The notes beneath the pieces are model-generated. The model worked only from the letters and a program-made list of their open reading frames with translations, did not search any database and was not told the DNA's origin. From positions 124,373 through 188,372 of the forward strand of contig NW_020290037.1 of assembly GCF_003144195.1 (NCBI RefSeq): a stretch of DNA of 64,000 bases, written 5' to 3'. Positions within the stretch are counted from its first letter, which is position 1. Every line of letters starts with the position of its first letter. The position numbers and the translations under genes were made by a program. Origin of the DNA: Ceraceosorus guamensis (Eukaryota > Basidiomycota > Exobasidiomycetes > Ceraceosorales > Ceraceosoraceae). Of this stretch, positions 11,001 through 26,262 are shown piece by piece.

Positions 11001-12491
11001 TCTGGAGGTCGCGAGCTGAGGATGGCGAGTTGATGAACGCCCATACCATTCCAAACCTATCAATCTTGCAAGACTCAGCGGCGAGCCAGCAGATGCCGCT
11101 TCGCACCGTGCCGAACTCACCGGTAAGCATCTGACGTCACCATTCCAGCCGCTAGCCGCATCATCGTGGCCCAGTCGGCCCGATCGTCCCGAACGCTGCG
11201 AAGCGCTGCGTGTCTGAGCTACCCAAAGACCTTCATTTAAGCCGATCAGCAGCACCTTGCGACGAGGGTTGCGCGCCTGTCGATTGCCATCCAGCCGAAG
11301 ATTGCTGGTCGCCTTTTGATTGTCTAAATCGAGATAAGCGGCACAGAGCGGCTGGGAAGGAAGGTGTGGAATGAAGCGCAAGCCATATTGGTGCATGTGC
11401 AAAGGCGGATGTACGGTAGGCTCCTCGGTATCCTAAAAGTCCGCGAGCTTGTAAGATGCAGGCCGGCAGTCTCTCGAGTGATAAAGGCTCAGATCCTGGG
11501 TACTTACATCTACGTCTTGTTCGGGTTCATCATCATCGATCGCGTTTGAATCATGCACCCCAGCGCCCCAGCTCTTTTTGCGATTGACGCTTGTGTCAGG
11601 ATCACTCATTCCAGTCCTCTCGTAATGTCGATCCAGCGCTCTCTTCTCTAACCACCCTCTCCAGCGGGGGAACCTTCCGCCACCAGGAGCCGCTGGCCAT
11701 GCACCAGGCCCTCGGCCTCTGGCATCCGATCTCACACCGCTCGTCTCACCAAAGAGTGGAGGCGGGGATCGCTGAAAAGCGTGCGTGTCGTATGCTGGTG
11801 GTTGCGTGTTTCCAGCCTGTGTCGGAGCTTCAAGGGTGGACGGCGAGAAGCGGGCACGTTGCTCGTCGGCAGAGGTTTCAGGTAAGTAATTTGGTCCTGT
11901 CAGCTCTTCCTGCTCGTCTAACTCTGACACGGTTCTCCTCGCTTGATCTGGACGCGCATATACGGCCGAGATGTCGTGAGGAGCCCGATTGGAGACTGTC
12001 ACACTTCCATGACCGGAGTCTAGAGAGTGATCTAGCCAGTCTAGCGCTTGGCGCGCGTCCGCAAGGGGGCTATCCTGGACTGACCAGGTCGCACTCCGAG
12101 CTGAAGCGTGATCCATACCGCTCTGTGTTTCGCTAGGTTGCGCGGCGTCTTCTTGCGTGCTTGATGGTGGTGGAAGGGTGGCACTGGTCTTAGGTACGTG
12201 CGGAAGGGGTTTCAGCGAGGGACTGGGCCGCCTAGAGATATTAGCTCCAAAAGGCCAATTGCTGTTCGATCGTGACACAGCGTGAGTGACTGAGCCTCTC
12301 GATTCAGCTTGCATACGCGAATCCAAGCTCGATTTGTGCGAAGCTTTGCGTGCCACTGATATGGTGGACGCCGATGAGGATGAGGAAGACGATTGTAGGT
12401 CGGGATGCAGATCGCGGCTTGAAGAGAAGAGCTTGCCGCTGGGGATAGCAGGGAGCGCAAAGCGCGACTGCTCTCCAGTGGACGACGACAT
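8061..12491 (-). CDS. Large CNH/beta-propeller-like protein, unassigned
   Basis: Six exons on the minus strand (12491-11508, 11432-11121, 11056-10655, 10573-8369, 8303-8169, 8096-8061) give about 1357 residues. All five introns are phase 0. The first 270 residues are Ser/Pro-rich and disordered, ending in a Trp/Arg-rich RWRGWLEKRALDRHYER segment. After this come short strands of beta-propeller type: RKVLLIGLNEGLWV, VWNGMGVHQLAIL, IVKMWNLDEFRRVVSFALD, GTWYLAVGTAKSLLVFEA and LFVSFGKRAVVIRV, separated by long Ser-rich inserts. The C-terminus closes with VWGFDWRGGE and DYRLFYVGAEV. This order resembles citron-homology (CNH) propellers that bind small GTPases, but I cannot place it in a named family. 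Exon continuity and propeller-like strands make the gene itself certain; the function is open. Confidence 0.8.
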
Positions 12492-14487
12492 GGTGCGCTA
12501 GGTCCTCTATGCGAAGCAAAATGCAGAATCAACGATGAGATGTGCAAATGAGCGCGCGCAAGATGAGCGGGCCGCCTGGCGCGCTGACCACTCGCAGGTT
12601 CGTGTCCTCGAGTGCGGTGGCAGAAAAGGGTGGCTGGCTCAGCGATCCCTATTCTTTCTACTCAAGGACTCCCCATTTCGCACCACGACGGCCAATGGAG
12701 TGGCGAGCAATGGTACGATGAGGTGTCTGACAGCGAAGCATACGAGTTGCGGAGCTCCGTAGGTCGGCTGTACGTCTCCTGCGGCGGTCGAGGTGGTGAT
12801 TGTTGCGGCAGCTGCAACAGCTGAGGCTATGCAACCAGCAGCAGCGTTCCTGGACTCACGCATACTTGCGGACCAAGGGGCACAGCCTTACGGCCAACTC
12901 AAAGTCACGAGTCTTTGAGTGCTCAGCATATTTTGGACACGTGATTGGACGCGAGTGCGCAGCTTGCCGTGCTCGGCAGACGGCAGGTGCAGTCACGAGT
13001 GTACCAGGCCAGCGCGACCTATGTGTACACGCTCTACAGGGGTTTTGTTATTCACCTTGATATGCTCCTTGAAGGCAGGATTTGCGATGTAGGTAAATCA
13101 CGTACATACAGAAAGGTTCACACTGCTCCGACGTGGCTGCAAGGCCAATCTTGAAGCAAAACGGCATCGTCGCAGTACTCGTCATCCTCCCTGCCTGTTG
13201 TGGCGAGCGAGCCATTCAAATTCTTTCGAGAGATGGAGGATGGATGCTGTACTCAAGACGTTGATTCCTGCCCCTTTAGCGACCGCCGCCCCCAGATGCT
13301 ACTTGTTCACCTTGTTGAATACCAGTCAAGAGTAGCATTTCGAGCCTTGCAACTTGATCATGAGCAGCCATACGCTCCGGGATTGACTGGGCGCAGAGTC
13401 ACGAGCTGCAAATCACCAGCCAAGTCGATGGCCAAACCAAACGCACTCTTGACTGTGGTTCAAGACTCGCGGAGTGCAGTGCACGCGCCGATCACGTCGT
13501 CGGACGTACAGTGCCGCATACAACATCCAAACACTAAAGGTATCGGTCGGTGTTCGAGTGTCGCAACCCTGCATCGGGTGATGGTGTCAGCAGCTGATGT
13601 GTGCTGCATGGAGAGCGCACGAGCAGTCTTGTCAGCCTTTTCTGCTGCACGAGGTCGCGCATGCTGCTGCAGCCAGCACTTCAGCAGCAGCAGCAGCAGC
13701 ATCATCATCATCAGCAGCAGCAGATGGCTACAAGCGCACGCTCACCATCACCAGCACCCTCGCAGCTTGCGCAAGTCACCTTCAAGATGAAATCACGAAT
13801 GAGTCACGGAGTGCTGCACGCAAGATGGTGTGTGTGTGTGTGTTGCCCTGCCGGTCCCTGCCGTTTCGAGCTCACACGAATCTGACAGCGCATGCTGCGA
13901 TGACCTGCTTTAGTAGGAGTGTGCGTGAAGCGTTGTTGGTGATCACCACGACTAATGAAATGCCGATACAGCAGCACCAGTCTTGAGTAGTACGCGTGCG
14001 TGCGCGCGCCCGGACGAGGCGTGGCGAGCTGTATATATATTATAGCTGCTGCTATTCATGCATGCTCAATCTTGCGATGCTGCGATGGCTGCCGCATGCA
14101 TGCTCATCGAAAATCCATCCACAGCAGCCGGCCGCGCGCGTCTACCAAAGCGCTTTATAGTTTTGAGTGTGACTTTGTGCACGGCGCGCCGTACGACGCC
14201 TGGGCGCGAGGCGCGCCGCGCCAGATCATCTCCAACACCATCACATAATCGCAGCGTGCAGTTGCACGGCCACACCGTCCGTGCCGCATCACGCGCTCAC
14301 CTATAGCTACTCGTGACTCCGTCGTGCAAATTCGCAACCGCCATCGCCCTGCCTCACACTCGAGGCAAGGCGCGTCCATCATCAGCGCCTTTCACCTGTT
14401 CCTCTGAGCCACTTTGCTCTGCTTCCCACGCGGACGCACTGGACCCTTGCGACAGCTCACGTCCTGGCCTCCATCTCTCACGGCAAC
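12492..14487. other. Long intergenic region, possible short gene near 12612-12800
   Basis: This region is divergent, lying between the CNH-like gene and the SANT gene. A frame starting at the ATG at 12612 contains GQWSGEQWYDEVSDSEAYELRSS (given here only as the window about 12690-12760), which looks protein-like. I could not find a convincing continuation: a 60-bp intron from GTAGGT to CAACAG is possible. The rest holds a CAG/CAT repeat (13682-13723), a short (GT)n run near 13830, and GGCGCGCC palindromes near 14180-14220. No gene is called. Confidence 0.3.
13682..13723. repeat. Mixed (CAG)n(CAT)n(CAG)n repeat
   Basis: Six CAG-type units, then four CAT-type units, then further CAG units lie in an apparently non-coding stretch. 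The repeat gives a Gln/His run in one frame, without flanking coding evidence. Confidence 0.95.
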
Positions 14488-17400
14488 ATGTCGCGCGATC
14501 GACGGCCCGGCGAACCTTCATTCGCAGCACCCTTGACGCCGCCTCGGGGTGCGGGCACGCTACCCACCCCGCCAACATCTCACATCGAATTGTCCGGCGA
14601 CAGACCGCCTCATGGCAGCGCTGCCCACTTTGCCAGTGGCAGCAACAACGATGCGCCGCTATCGTCTGACACAGAGCAGGCGACCGACGGAGAACCCGAT
14701 GCGAGCCCATCGGCCATCGTCATGTCACGTCGACAGAACCGGCTAAGCCAGCGTGGATCGGCGGCCAACTTTGAACTTCAACAGATAGTCTCGCCACTAC
14801 ACGCCAGCCGCAGCTCGCCTGCGACTCGAACCTCGCTAGACAGACCCTTGTCCGACCAAGAAGTGACCATGTCCCGATCAGCATCCGTGCGCAAAGCGCG
14901 CCGAGTCGGTAGGAATGAGGGTCGCCGCGCAAAGAGCGAGTTCGACGTGGCGTCGGACTCTGACCACTCCAGCTTCTCACACCCTGCAAACGAAGACTTG
15001 CGCAGTCGCACGCCTAGTCCTATACTTGGAAGCTCACGAGGCCATTTGAGTGCTCAAGGCGCGTTTGGACCGAGCGCGGAGAATGTCGATGCGGTTCTGT
15101 TCGGCGAGAATGACGAGGAAGGGAGCCGACAAGAAGTCGAATCGTTGCTGGACGAGCTTCGTCAGATGAGTCTGGCCACAGGCGGAATCGGGAGAGAGTC
15201 CAACATTGTCAGCATCGTGAGTAGGAATCGCAATTGTCACGGCAACCAACATGCCGCGTGCTCATTCCCTGTCCGCGGTCGGCAGGGTTCTCAACTTGGC
15301 GAGAAGGCGCTCAGACTGCACGACACTGTGAGTGCAGCGCTATGTAACTTTTCACGACCACATTGCCGTACATCTTCTCACGCTTGTTCGCCCCTCCTGT
15401 TTTACGCCGCAGCTGCACCATGTGCGTCTTCGAGCCATCGCTGCGCTCACATCCCAGCGCACGAAAGCGCATGCATCTCTTGTTGCTATGCAGCTCTCAT
15501 CCGCTCGTCAAGCTGCGGAGCTGGATGATGCCAGGACACAAGCTAGGATGCTCGGCAGCAAATTGGCGCGTGCAGAAGCTCGCGTTGAGGAATCGATTGA
15601 GGAGGAATTGCGCTGGACCCACTCAATGAGGCATCATGGCAGCGCACTGGCGCAGCAGCAGGCTGCAAGACAGGCCGCACGCACCAATGGTGCTCAAGCA
15701 GACGTCTCTCCCAATGCACCTGGCTTGGCGGCACCGATCGACCTCGAAAGTATCAAGCAATCCCCAAAAAGTCCTGCTGCTGCTCTAGCGAGCGCCACTG
15801 CCCCGCAAGCCGCTTCGTCTTCTTCTACGACACTCTCAGGACTTGGCATTAGTGCTGGTGGTGCACCTGCTGACTCTGCCGCAGCTACGCCTGCAATGTC
15901 CAGCACGACAGACGCTGAGGTGGATTCCCCGTTGACTGTCTTGACCCGCAATTGCAACAAGCTCAGCTCCGACAAACGCTATCTGAAGGCGAAGTGGCGC
16001 GAGGAAATCGCCCGGAACGAGCGACTCGAGCAGGAATTACGTGCTTTCCGTCCGCTCTTCTTGCAGAGCAATCGAGCGTCTGTCGGGACAGCCTCTCCAC
16101 TCCCCGCGTCGAGCCACACACCAAGGCGCTCAAACTCAAGTCGTCGTCGCGGTACTGGGATGGGAGATGCCGAAGCGGAGCTGCTGCTTGCTACAGCACG
16201 ACGCATGCGTGAGACTAGGCGAACGGAGACTCGTCGATCGCCGCAAAAGGCAGGCGCCATAAGAGAGCAGACGACGCTGGAAGACGGTCGTCCAACGACG
16301 CCGCCACGGACTTCGCAGCCTTCTCAACCCAGCACCCCGTTCACCCCGCGCACGCCACGCACCGTGCCTGTCTTGCGTACTCCAGGCAGAGATGAGGCTG
16401 GCTCATCAAATTGGGGTCAAAATTCCAGCAGACAAGACAGCGCTGCAGCTAGCAACGCGTCACCAATCAAAAATGCGGCGAATGTACCTGGTTCAGCGAG
16501 TAGCGCGCGTGGCATTGATGAGCTACTGCACGCTGCCCAGACTGTCATGACGCCAAGCGAACGACCAGCAGCGCACCAGACTCCACGCCGCGGACTCGCT
16601 TCGCTCAGTGCGAGCTATGGTGACAGAGGCTACTTCCTTGATGCGAAGTCTCCCAAGATGAATGTCTCTGCGCTGTTGAGCGAAAACGACGCCATCAACG
16701 AGAGTCCCAAGCGGCGCCGCATGTCCACATCCACGCACGATGCCTCTGACGTGAGATTCGCAGGTGGACAGGGCATAGAAATCGCGGAGTTGGCTTCCTC
16801 GCCTGAGGGTCGTCCTGCACACTCAGCACATCGTTCACAGCACGTCAAACTCGCCGAACCGCAGCACGAAGCTTCGACCGCGCAGTCATCTGGACTCTCA
16901 GCGCTTGACCTGCTTGCAGACCAAGCTGCTGCTTCTCAACAACCCAGTCAGAGCTCTGACCACTCGCGATCAGGGGGATTGAGCGACGCCCCAGCATCAA
17001 GCTCTGATGAAGGAATGATCGAAGAAGAAGGCGTGGAGCACGGCGATGAAAGATGGTTCTCTCAGTCACACCATGGTGCCTTTTATGGAGGTCCACCCGC
17101 TTCGCAACCTTCCGCGCGATACGCCTATGGACCAGAAGGTGGCAGACCTGGCTGGCCAGCCTCACCAGAGAATATTCGCATGGCGAATGTCCATGGATCC
17201 GCCCATCACGGCTTGCCCTACGTGCCGCGCGCTGTCTCGCCTACGCGCGCATCACCTTCCAAAGCAACCTTGGTTGCGCTACAGGCGAGTCCGCCGAAGA
17301 GCAAAGGTGGAAACACGAGCCCGGACAAGCGCCTGCCTTACATTCGATGGAGCGAGGAGGAGGATAGGCGGCTGAAGCGAGCGATCAGCGAGTACGGACA

Positions 17401-17663
17401 AAGGTGAGTGAATTGTCACGTATAATGACGTTGCGGCAAGCTAGGGCGTCGAATAAATCGAATCGAGCTTACATGTTCTCCCCCTCTTTATGCCATGCAG
17501 ATGGGAACAGGTCGCACGCAGTGTTGGGACCCGATCGTACCATCAGTGCCGTCAGCGCGCGCTCTTGATGAGGCGCAAGACTGCTCAAGCAGGAGGCTCA
17601 GACGGCGGTCCTTCGCTAGCGCCCGCGTCTTCCATAGCCTCTGCCGGTCATCCTTCGCCTTGA
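14488..17663 (+). CDS. Disordered protein with coiled coil and C-terminal SANT/Myb domain
   Basis: Four exons (14488-15216, 15286-15327, 15413-17403, 17501-17663) give about 974 residues. Residues 1-230 are Ser/Pro-rich and charged. A helical, coiled-coil-like part (about 225-330) follows with SLLDELRQM, SSARQAAELDDARTQARM and LARAEARVEESIEEEL. A second helical piece (DKRYLKAKWREEIARNERLEQEL) lies near 425-450. Long Ser/Pro/Thr-rich stretches continue to about 900. The last 70 residues hold one SANT/Myb helix-turn-helix: RWSEEEDRRLKRAISEYGQR, then WEQVARSVGTRSYHQCRQRA. The regularly spaced Trp pair and basic third helix fit DNA binding. The SANT domain is split by an 97-bp intron. It is probably a nuclear DNA- or chromatin-binding protein; the target is unknown, and I recognise no named orthologue. 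Confidence 0.85.
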
Positions 17664-18248
17664 GTTGTACGCCCGCCACGTTCTCAAACCCACCGCCTTT
17701 TCCTCCTCTCATGTCTGAGTGTTTCGCGAGACTCTCGGATTCATACCACACATCAGACCAAATGTCTTGTCGAAAGCCTCGAATTCCGAACACGTATAAG
17801 ATGCAAACACAGTACACGAATGCTACACAGCAAGCTTGCCGCACTGAAGATATTCCGCCATACCGACCGACCACGTGTTCCCGAACTTGTACTGTACTAC
17901 ACAAACACACCTCTCAGGCTCCTCGAATGATCATCCACCAAACATTCCGCGCGAAATTCCCTTGGTGCTTTGTTTGAGCTCTGTTCGCTAGCAGTCAAGC
18001 CGCGCAATAACATTTTGATCGGAACCTGACACACTGGGCATCGCTGTCGATGGACTTTCACACATCGTTCGTGTGCGATTGGCCGCCTGCCGCGCTGTGC
18101 GGTCGTCGGCAAGCTGCTCTGCGTTGAAGAATCTCACGCTGAACAGTTTGACAGCAGAGCACTCAACCGCGCGTCTCATTTCCTCATCTTCGCATTTGCG
18201 TGCCGCATTTCAACTCGCCAAGAGAGAGAGGGAGGAATGCGAGGGTTA
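17664..18248. other. Convergent intergenic gap, no gene seen
   Basis: This stretch lies between the stop of the SANT gene (+) and the stop of PRE3 (-). I see only short incidental frames. Confidence 0.5.
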
Positions 18249-19387
18249 TTACACAAACTTGCCAGAGACGAACTCTTTGCTTTCCCCATCTGGAAGATCG
18301 TTTCCGGGAATAAAGTGCCTTTCGACTCCTTCTTCTGAAATGTCCACCATGCGAATCGTACCGCCTGAAGAGCCGTCTCTGCGCATCGCAAGCGATAGCG
18401 CTGGAAGCAAGAGACGAGAACGGGTCGGAGTGCGCGTCGTGTCAGCAGGCTGGTCGTGCGTAGAGCGAGTGACGCTAATGATAGCGTCAGACTGCGTGCA
18501 CCACTCACCCTTCCTGACAAAGTCTATCGTCTGCTCCTTGCCCCATCCCGGTCTCCAGGTCGAATCGCAAAAGCCATAAATGTATGTTGACCCGGAACCT
18601 GCAAAACCAAGCGAGATGCGGTGAGCATCATCGCAGTTCAGAGCGGCGAGGGCGAGCAGAATGAGGCCATGCAGCAAGACTCACCTCCGATGGCCCAAGG
18701 TTGTTGAAACTTGCCGCCCCCAAGAGGAATGTTGTAAACGCCACCGCCATTCCTCTTGTCCCAACCGGCAACGATGATTCCAGCGCTCAACCTGTCCTTG
18801 TTCTGATAGATGATTTCTTGGAAAAGCTGAGCTGCAGTCTCCACTTTCGGCTGCTCGTCGTGCTGAACTGCCACCATGCCCAAGTTGTAAGACACTATAT
18901 CCGCTACAGCTTGAGTGTCAGCCGCCGAACCTGAACGGCAACAGTAGATCCTGTCCGTGATGTGCGTCAACTTGTCCGTCACTCGATTCGCCTTTTCGAC
19001 GTTTTGTTGAAGCGCGCGGAGGTGGTGAGCAGCCAGCAATCTTGTGGGATTTTCAGTTGCGCTTAGCAGACTCACAATGTACGATCCCATGGTTGTTCGG
19101 CTGTCAGCACCCATGATGACGCCCTTGTCATACACGACGGCCATGATGGACGTCTAGCGAGCGCGAGTCACGAGTGAGGGAGGAGTGGCCGTCGCCAAGT
19201 CAGCATCACCGAAGGCTCGTGGAGAAAGAACGACCCGGAGCGGACAAAAGCTGCCGTTCACTCTCTATCTCGCGTGTATGCGTCTGATTTGTGCGCCCTC
19301 GTATCTGCCTGCCTGCAATAGGCTTATATCACTCACACCAAGATCCATCTCCCCCGACTTGAGCCTGTTCACATCCACAGCTTGCAT
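18249..19387 (-). CDS. PRE3: 20S proteasome beta1 subunit (caspase-like activity)
   Basis: Five exons on the minus strand (19387-19337, 19153-19076, 18991-18685, 18598-18509, 18400-18249) give 225 residues. A 17-residue propeptide ends in Gly, and the next exon starts with Thr, which becomes the active-site Thr1 after self-cleavage (LG/TSIMAV). Counting from Thr1, the catalytic Asp17 (GADSRTT) and Lys33 (VTDK) are in place. [33 protein letters not shown] and [11 protein letters not shown] match the beta1 family closely. The protein sits in the inner rings of the 20S core and cuts after acidic residues. The propeptide/mature junction coincides exactly with an intron. The gene is divergent from SEC18, with about 870 bp between the starts. 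Confidence 0.96.
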
Positions 19388-20261
19388 CTTGGCACCACTG
19401 TTCTGTGCAGAAAGACTTAGCTCTCAGAATGCCGGAATGAAAAGAGTTTGCTCCTGATATCGTTCGGTCGCAGCGGACGTGATGAAGCAGATGCGCAACG
19501 TCGAGCCTCTTTGAGATGTGAGAGGTGAGTGTCCAAGATGCTGAGCGGGACAGCTCGAATTGGCTCGATATACAGCTTTGTCTCCAACTGCTGCTCTTCT
19601 GTGGCAGATGTACAGGCAAGGTTGATGCAGATTAGAATGAGGATGACTGACGACTAGACGTGTGTTGTGTGGATCAGCATGCGTATGGTCAAGGAGGATG
19701 ACGATGCGAGCTGCTGCATGCATCACGAATCAACCACATCTCAACTCGAACGGCCGACGGACCACACAACAGGAATAAGCGCTGCACCGTGCGCCTTGCG
19801 TGCGTCGCCCAGGCCGCGCGTATACACTCAAGACTGACTCCAGACTCAACTGCTGCTATAGTCGACATGGTAGTCACGTGTTGAAGGCTTCCAGCGAACC
19901 GAAACGCCCGTGCGAGCCTATGGGGAAGGGGGCGGGCGGCGCGCCTCGGCCCGCCGTGGGCTGTGGTGAATGGTGAATTCAAGATTGTGAGTACGTGTAA
20001 TGCGCCCAATCGAGTGCTATTGCGCAGCCATACATGAAGCTCGCCGTGTATACAGGCACAAGCTTCCCACTCATCTTCCACATGAATGCGTGATCTGCTC
20101 CGCTCAACATCGACACATTGATTGGCTCATCGCAAGCCTAGAACCACGGTTCGCCTCAAGTAATCGTCAAGTCCATAGGACCTCTTCGGCGACCGCCCCC
20201 GTCCAATCAGGGTTGAGCTCCAGCACTGGAAGGGACCCCATTCACTCGCACGAGCTCCAAG
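19388..20261. promoter_or_regulatory. Divergent promoter region of PRE3 and SEC18
   Basis: About 870 bp separate the two start codons. A TCACGTG word lies near 19873 and a GC-rich box near 19930-19960 (GGGCGGGCGGCGCGCC). I see no open frame with supporting evidence. Regulatory use of these words is inference. Confidence 0.35.
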
Positions 20262-23529
<3,268 letters not shown>

Positions 23530-23940
23530 ACGGTACCGCACCTCGGCAGCGGGTGGCCTGCCCCCCACGCCTACTTCCCAACCTAGGCTGGCACCTCGTG
23601 CTTGCCCAAATTTAATGATCATCTACTTTCCTGCCAAACCGAATCTTGCGCGACGCGCATGGGCACTGCTACGCAAGTCACAATACGTAGCTAGCTACGA
23701 ATTCTTTGGAGAGGGAAAAAAAAAAACAGCCACAGTGTTAAGGCGCGTGACTCGGCGACGATGTGTGAATACAAGTGCGGTCGGTCACCAGTAATGCGTC
23801 GACAAGAGATGGGTGGTGGTGATGATGACGAGCGTGAAGTTTACAGGTAGATTGAGTGATCGCAGTGTTAAGGCGCGCGATCCGGCGGCTGTGACGCAAT
23901 GCTGTTAGATACTCGATACAATTGTCGGAACGTGGGAGCA

Positions 23941-23990
<50 letters not shown>

Positions 23991-24034
23991 TGCACAGCAG
24001 ACGCGGAATGGATGCATGGTCCAGCGCAGGCAGC
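23530..24034. other. Convergent gap with a (GA)n repeat
   Basis: The gap between the SEC18 and PUT2 stops holds an A-run near 23718 and a 45-bp (GA)n run. I see no gene. Confidence 0.6.
23944..23988. repeat. (GA)n microsatellite
   Basis: This is an uninterrupted run of about 22 GA/AG units just downstream of the PUT2 stop codon, on the side of its 3' end. Confidence 0.97.
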
Positions 24035-26262
24035 TCACACCAAGTTGCTAGGATAGAGGTGCGTGTCGATAGGCAAGAAGGATTCTGAAATGGTTCTTGC
24101 GCTAACAAACCTCAAAAAGACCTGCATGGATCCGGCCTTGTCGTTGGTTCCGCTGGCTCTGGCACCACCAAAGGGCTGCTGACCGACGACTGCACCGGTG
24201 CACTTGCCGTTGATGTAGAACATGCCGCTCGAGTTTCTCAGCAGATTCGTCGCTTTCACCACTGCTGATCGATCCTGCGCAAAGATGCTTCCGGTGAGCG
24301 CATACTCGGTAGTCGTGTCGATGAGGTGGCACGTCTCTTCAAACTCGTTGTCCGGGTATGCATAAATCTGTCAAGAAGTGAGGACCGCGAAAATTAAGCT
24401 GTCCACGCATCGTACAAATCAAGAGGGTGCCCGCTCACTCACAGTAACGACTGGACCAAAAATCTCGTTGATCATCGTAACGCTGCGCGGGTCGGTGGTC
24501 TCAATGACAGTGGGCTTGACGTAGAAGCCTTTTGAATCATCGCCGGTCCCTCCAGCAATGATTTTCCCTCCATCCTTCTTGGCAGCTTCAATCAGGCTGA
24601 TGATCTTGTCAAAGCTGTGCTTGGCAATGACTGGGCCCATGAAATGCTTGAAGTCCTCGACTGGACCCTGCGAGATGCTTTGCAAACTCGCCAAAAGCTT
24701 TTCCTTGAATCCTCCAGGCTTGGACCACAGACTTTGAGGGACGTAGAGCCTGCTGAGCGCGCTGCACTTCTGTCCTTGATACTCGAACGCGCCTCGAACG
24801 GCTTGGTGCACAGCTGTGTCGACATCGGCGCTCGGATGAACGAGGTGAAAGTTCTTTCCTCCTGTCTCTCCGACGATGCGCGGGTACCCAGTATACTTGT
24901 CCATGTTGGACGCAATCTGCTTCCACAAGTGTCGGAAGACGTGAGTGGAGCCGGTAAAGTGCAGGCCTGCGAAAAACTTGTGCTCGATTGCTGCAGTGGC
25001 AATCTCCTCTGCGGGTCCGGGCACAAATTGGATGACGCCGGGTGGCATGCCAGCCTCTTCAAAGATCTTGTAGATCAGATAGTTGCTGTAAATGGCCATG
25101 GGGCTCGGCTGAGAACATTATGTAGCACAGATGAATGACTGTGAGAACCTGGTACCAGCGGCTTGGATCGCAAACCCCTGCAGCATGACGACTCCTCACC
25201 TTCCAAACGGCAACGTTGCCCACTAGTGTTGGTACGCCTGTGTGGCGGCACCCGGCAAAGTTCTTAGCCCACATGTAGGGCATCGACGACGTGGGGCGAC
25301 TAGACTCACCGACAAGGTTGGCTGCGATGGCAGTGAAGTTGAAAGGAGAGATGGCAAAGATGAAGCCTTCGAGAGCTCTGTACTCCATTCGGTTGTACAT
25401 TCCCTTTGCGTGTTCGGACGGTTGCACTTTGTAGAGCTCATCGACGAACTGTTGGAAGTGCACGCTCGATCTCATTTAGCTGGATGTATGCGCTCATCGA
25501 TGCTTGGGAGTGTGATACGCACCTTGACGCCGAATCGCAAGAAGTCACAGGTTTCTGCTGCCGCATCCTGAAGGTCGAGAGCGAGATGAGAGGGTGAGCG
25601 CTCCGTATCAGACGCCCTTCGAAGCATCATACCCATCCACCCACAATCTCTGCTTGCCACACGTTCTTTCCCTGGCCGAGCACTGCAAGCAAGCACGGCG
25701 CGTCGCAGCGTCAGTGCCATGGACTCGATTGACTCTCTTCGTACGCACACCCTACTCACTCGTGGCAGCCATGAGAGGAAAGCGGTACTTGCCAGCGATG
25801 AGGTCCGCCGCTTTCAGGAAGATGGCGGCCCTATCCGCAAAAGGCATGGCTTCCCAATCCTTCTTGGCAGCCAAAGCGCCATCGATGGCCTTGCGGGTCA
25901 AGTTCGCATCAGCTTCCTGATAGCGACACAGTGCCTGAGAATGATTGCTCGGGTTCAATTGTTGTGCCGTCTTGCCAGACTGGACGGCCTGACCGTTGAT
26001 GATCAGTGGAACGTCAAAGGGAGCAGAAGCGAGCATCGAGTCCACAGCCGCTTGCAGACCAGCTCGGTCAGACGATTTCGGCTCATAGTTGCGCTGCACA
26101 CGCAAACGTTTGGGGAGGGGCAAGCGGACCATCACGTCAGAACGCTCGATCAGCGGGTCGATTCAATTACATCACTGAACGACGACGAGCGTGACTCACC
26201 ATGGGCTCATTGAGAGTCCTGGGCAAGCCAAAGTGGCCAAGTTGCGGGGCAGGCATCGCCAT
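24035..26262 (-). CDS. PUT2: Delta-1-pyrroline-5-carboxylate dehydrogenase
   Basis: Eight minus-strand exons (26262-26200, 26093-25760, 25682-25645, 25567-25523, 25448-25310, 25237-25200, 25108-24443, 24367-24035) give about 551 residues. The aldehyde-dehydrogenase fold is complete: FAISPFNFTAI, VPTLVGNVAVWKPSP, FTGST, catalytic Glu about 300 in IVGETGGKN, catalytic Cys about 334 in YQGQKCSALSR, and EIFGPVVTV. PFGGARASGTNDK near the end is diagnostic for P5CDH. It oxidises glutamate semialdehyde (from proline) to glutamate with NAD+, normally in the mitochondrial matrix. The chosen start gives a short N-terminus with no obvious mitochondrial presequence. The frame is open for about 30 codons upstream, back to a TGA, without another ATG, so an upstream targeting exon may be missed. 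Confidence 0.94.

Noticed and set aside
13597-13986. Frames with Gln/His or Ser/Ala runs
   Set aside because: The runs are products of the CAG/CAT repeat; flanking sequence shows no coding pattern.
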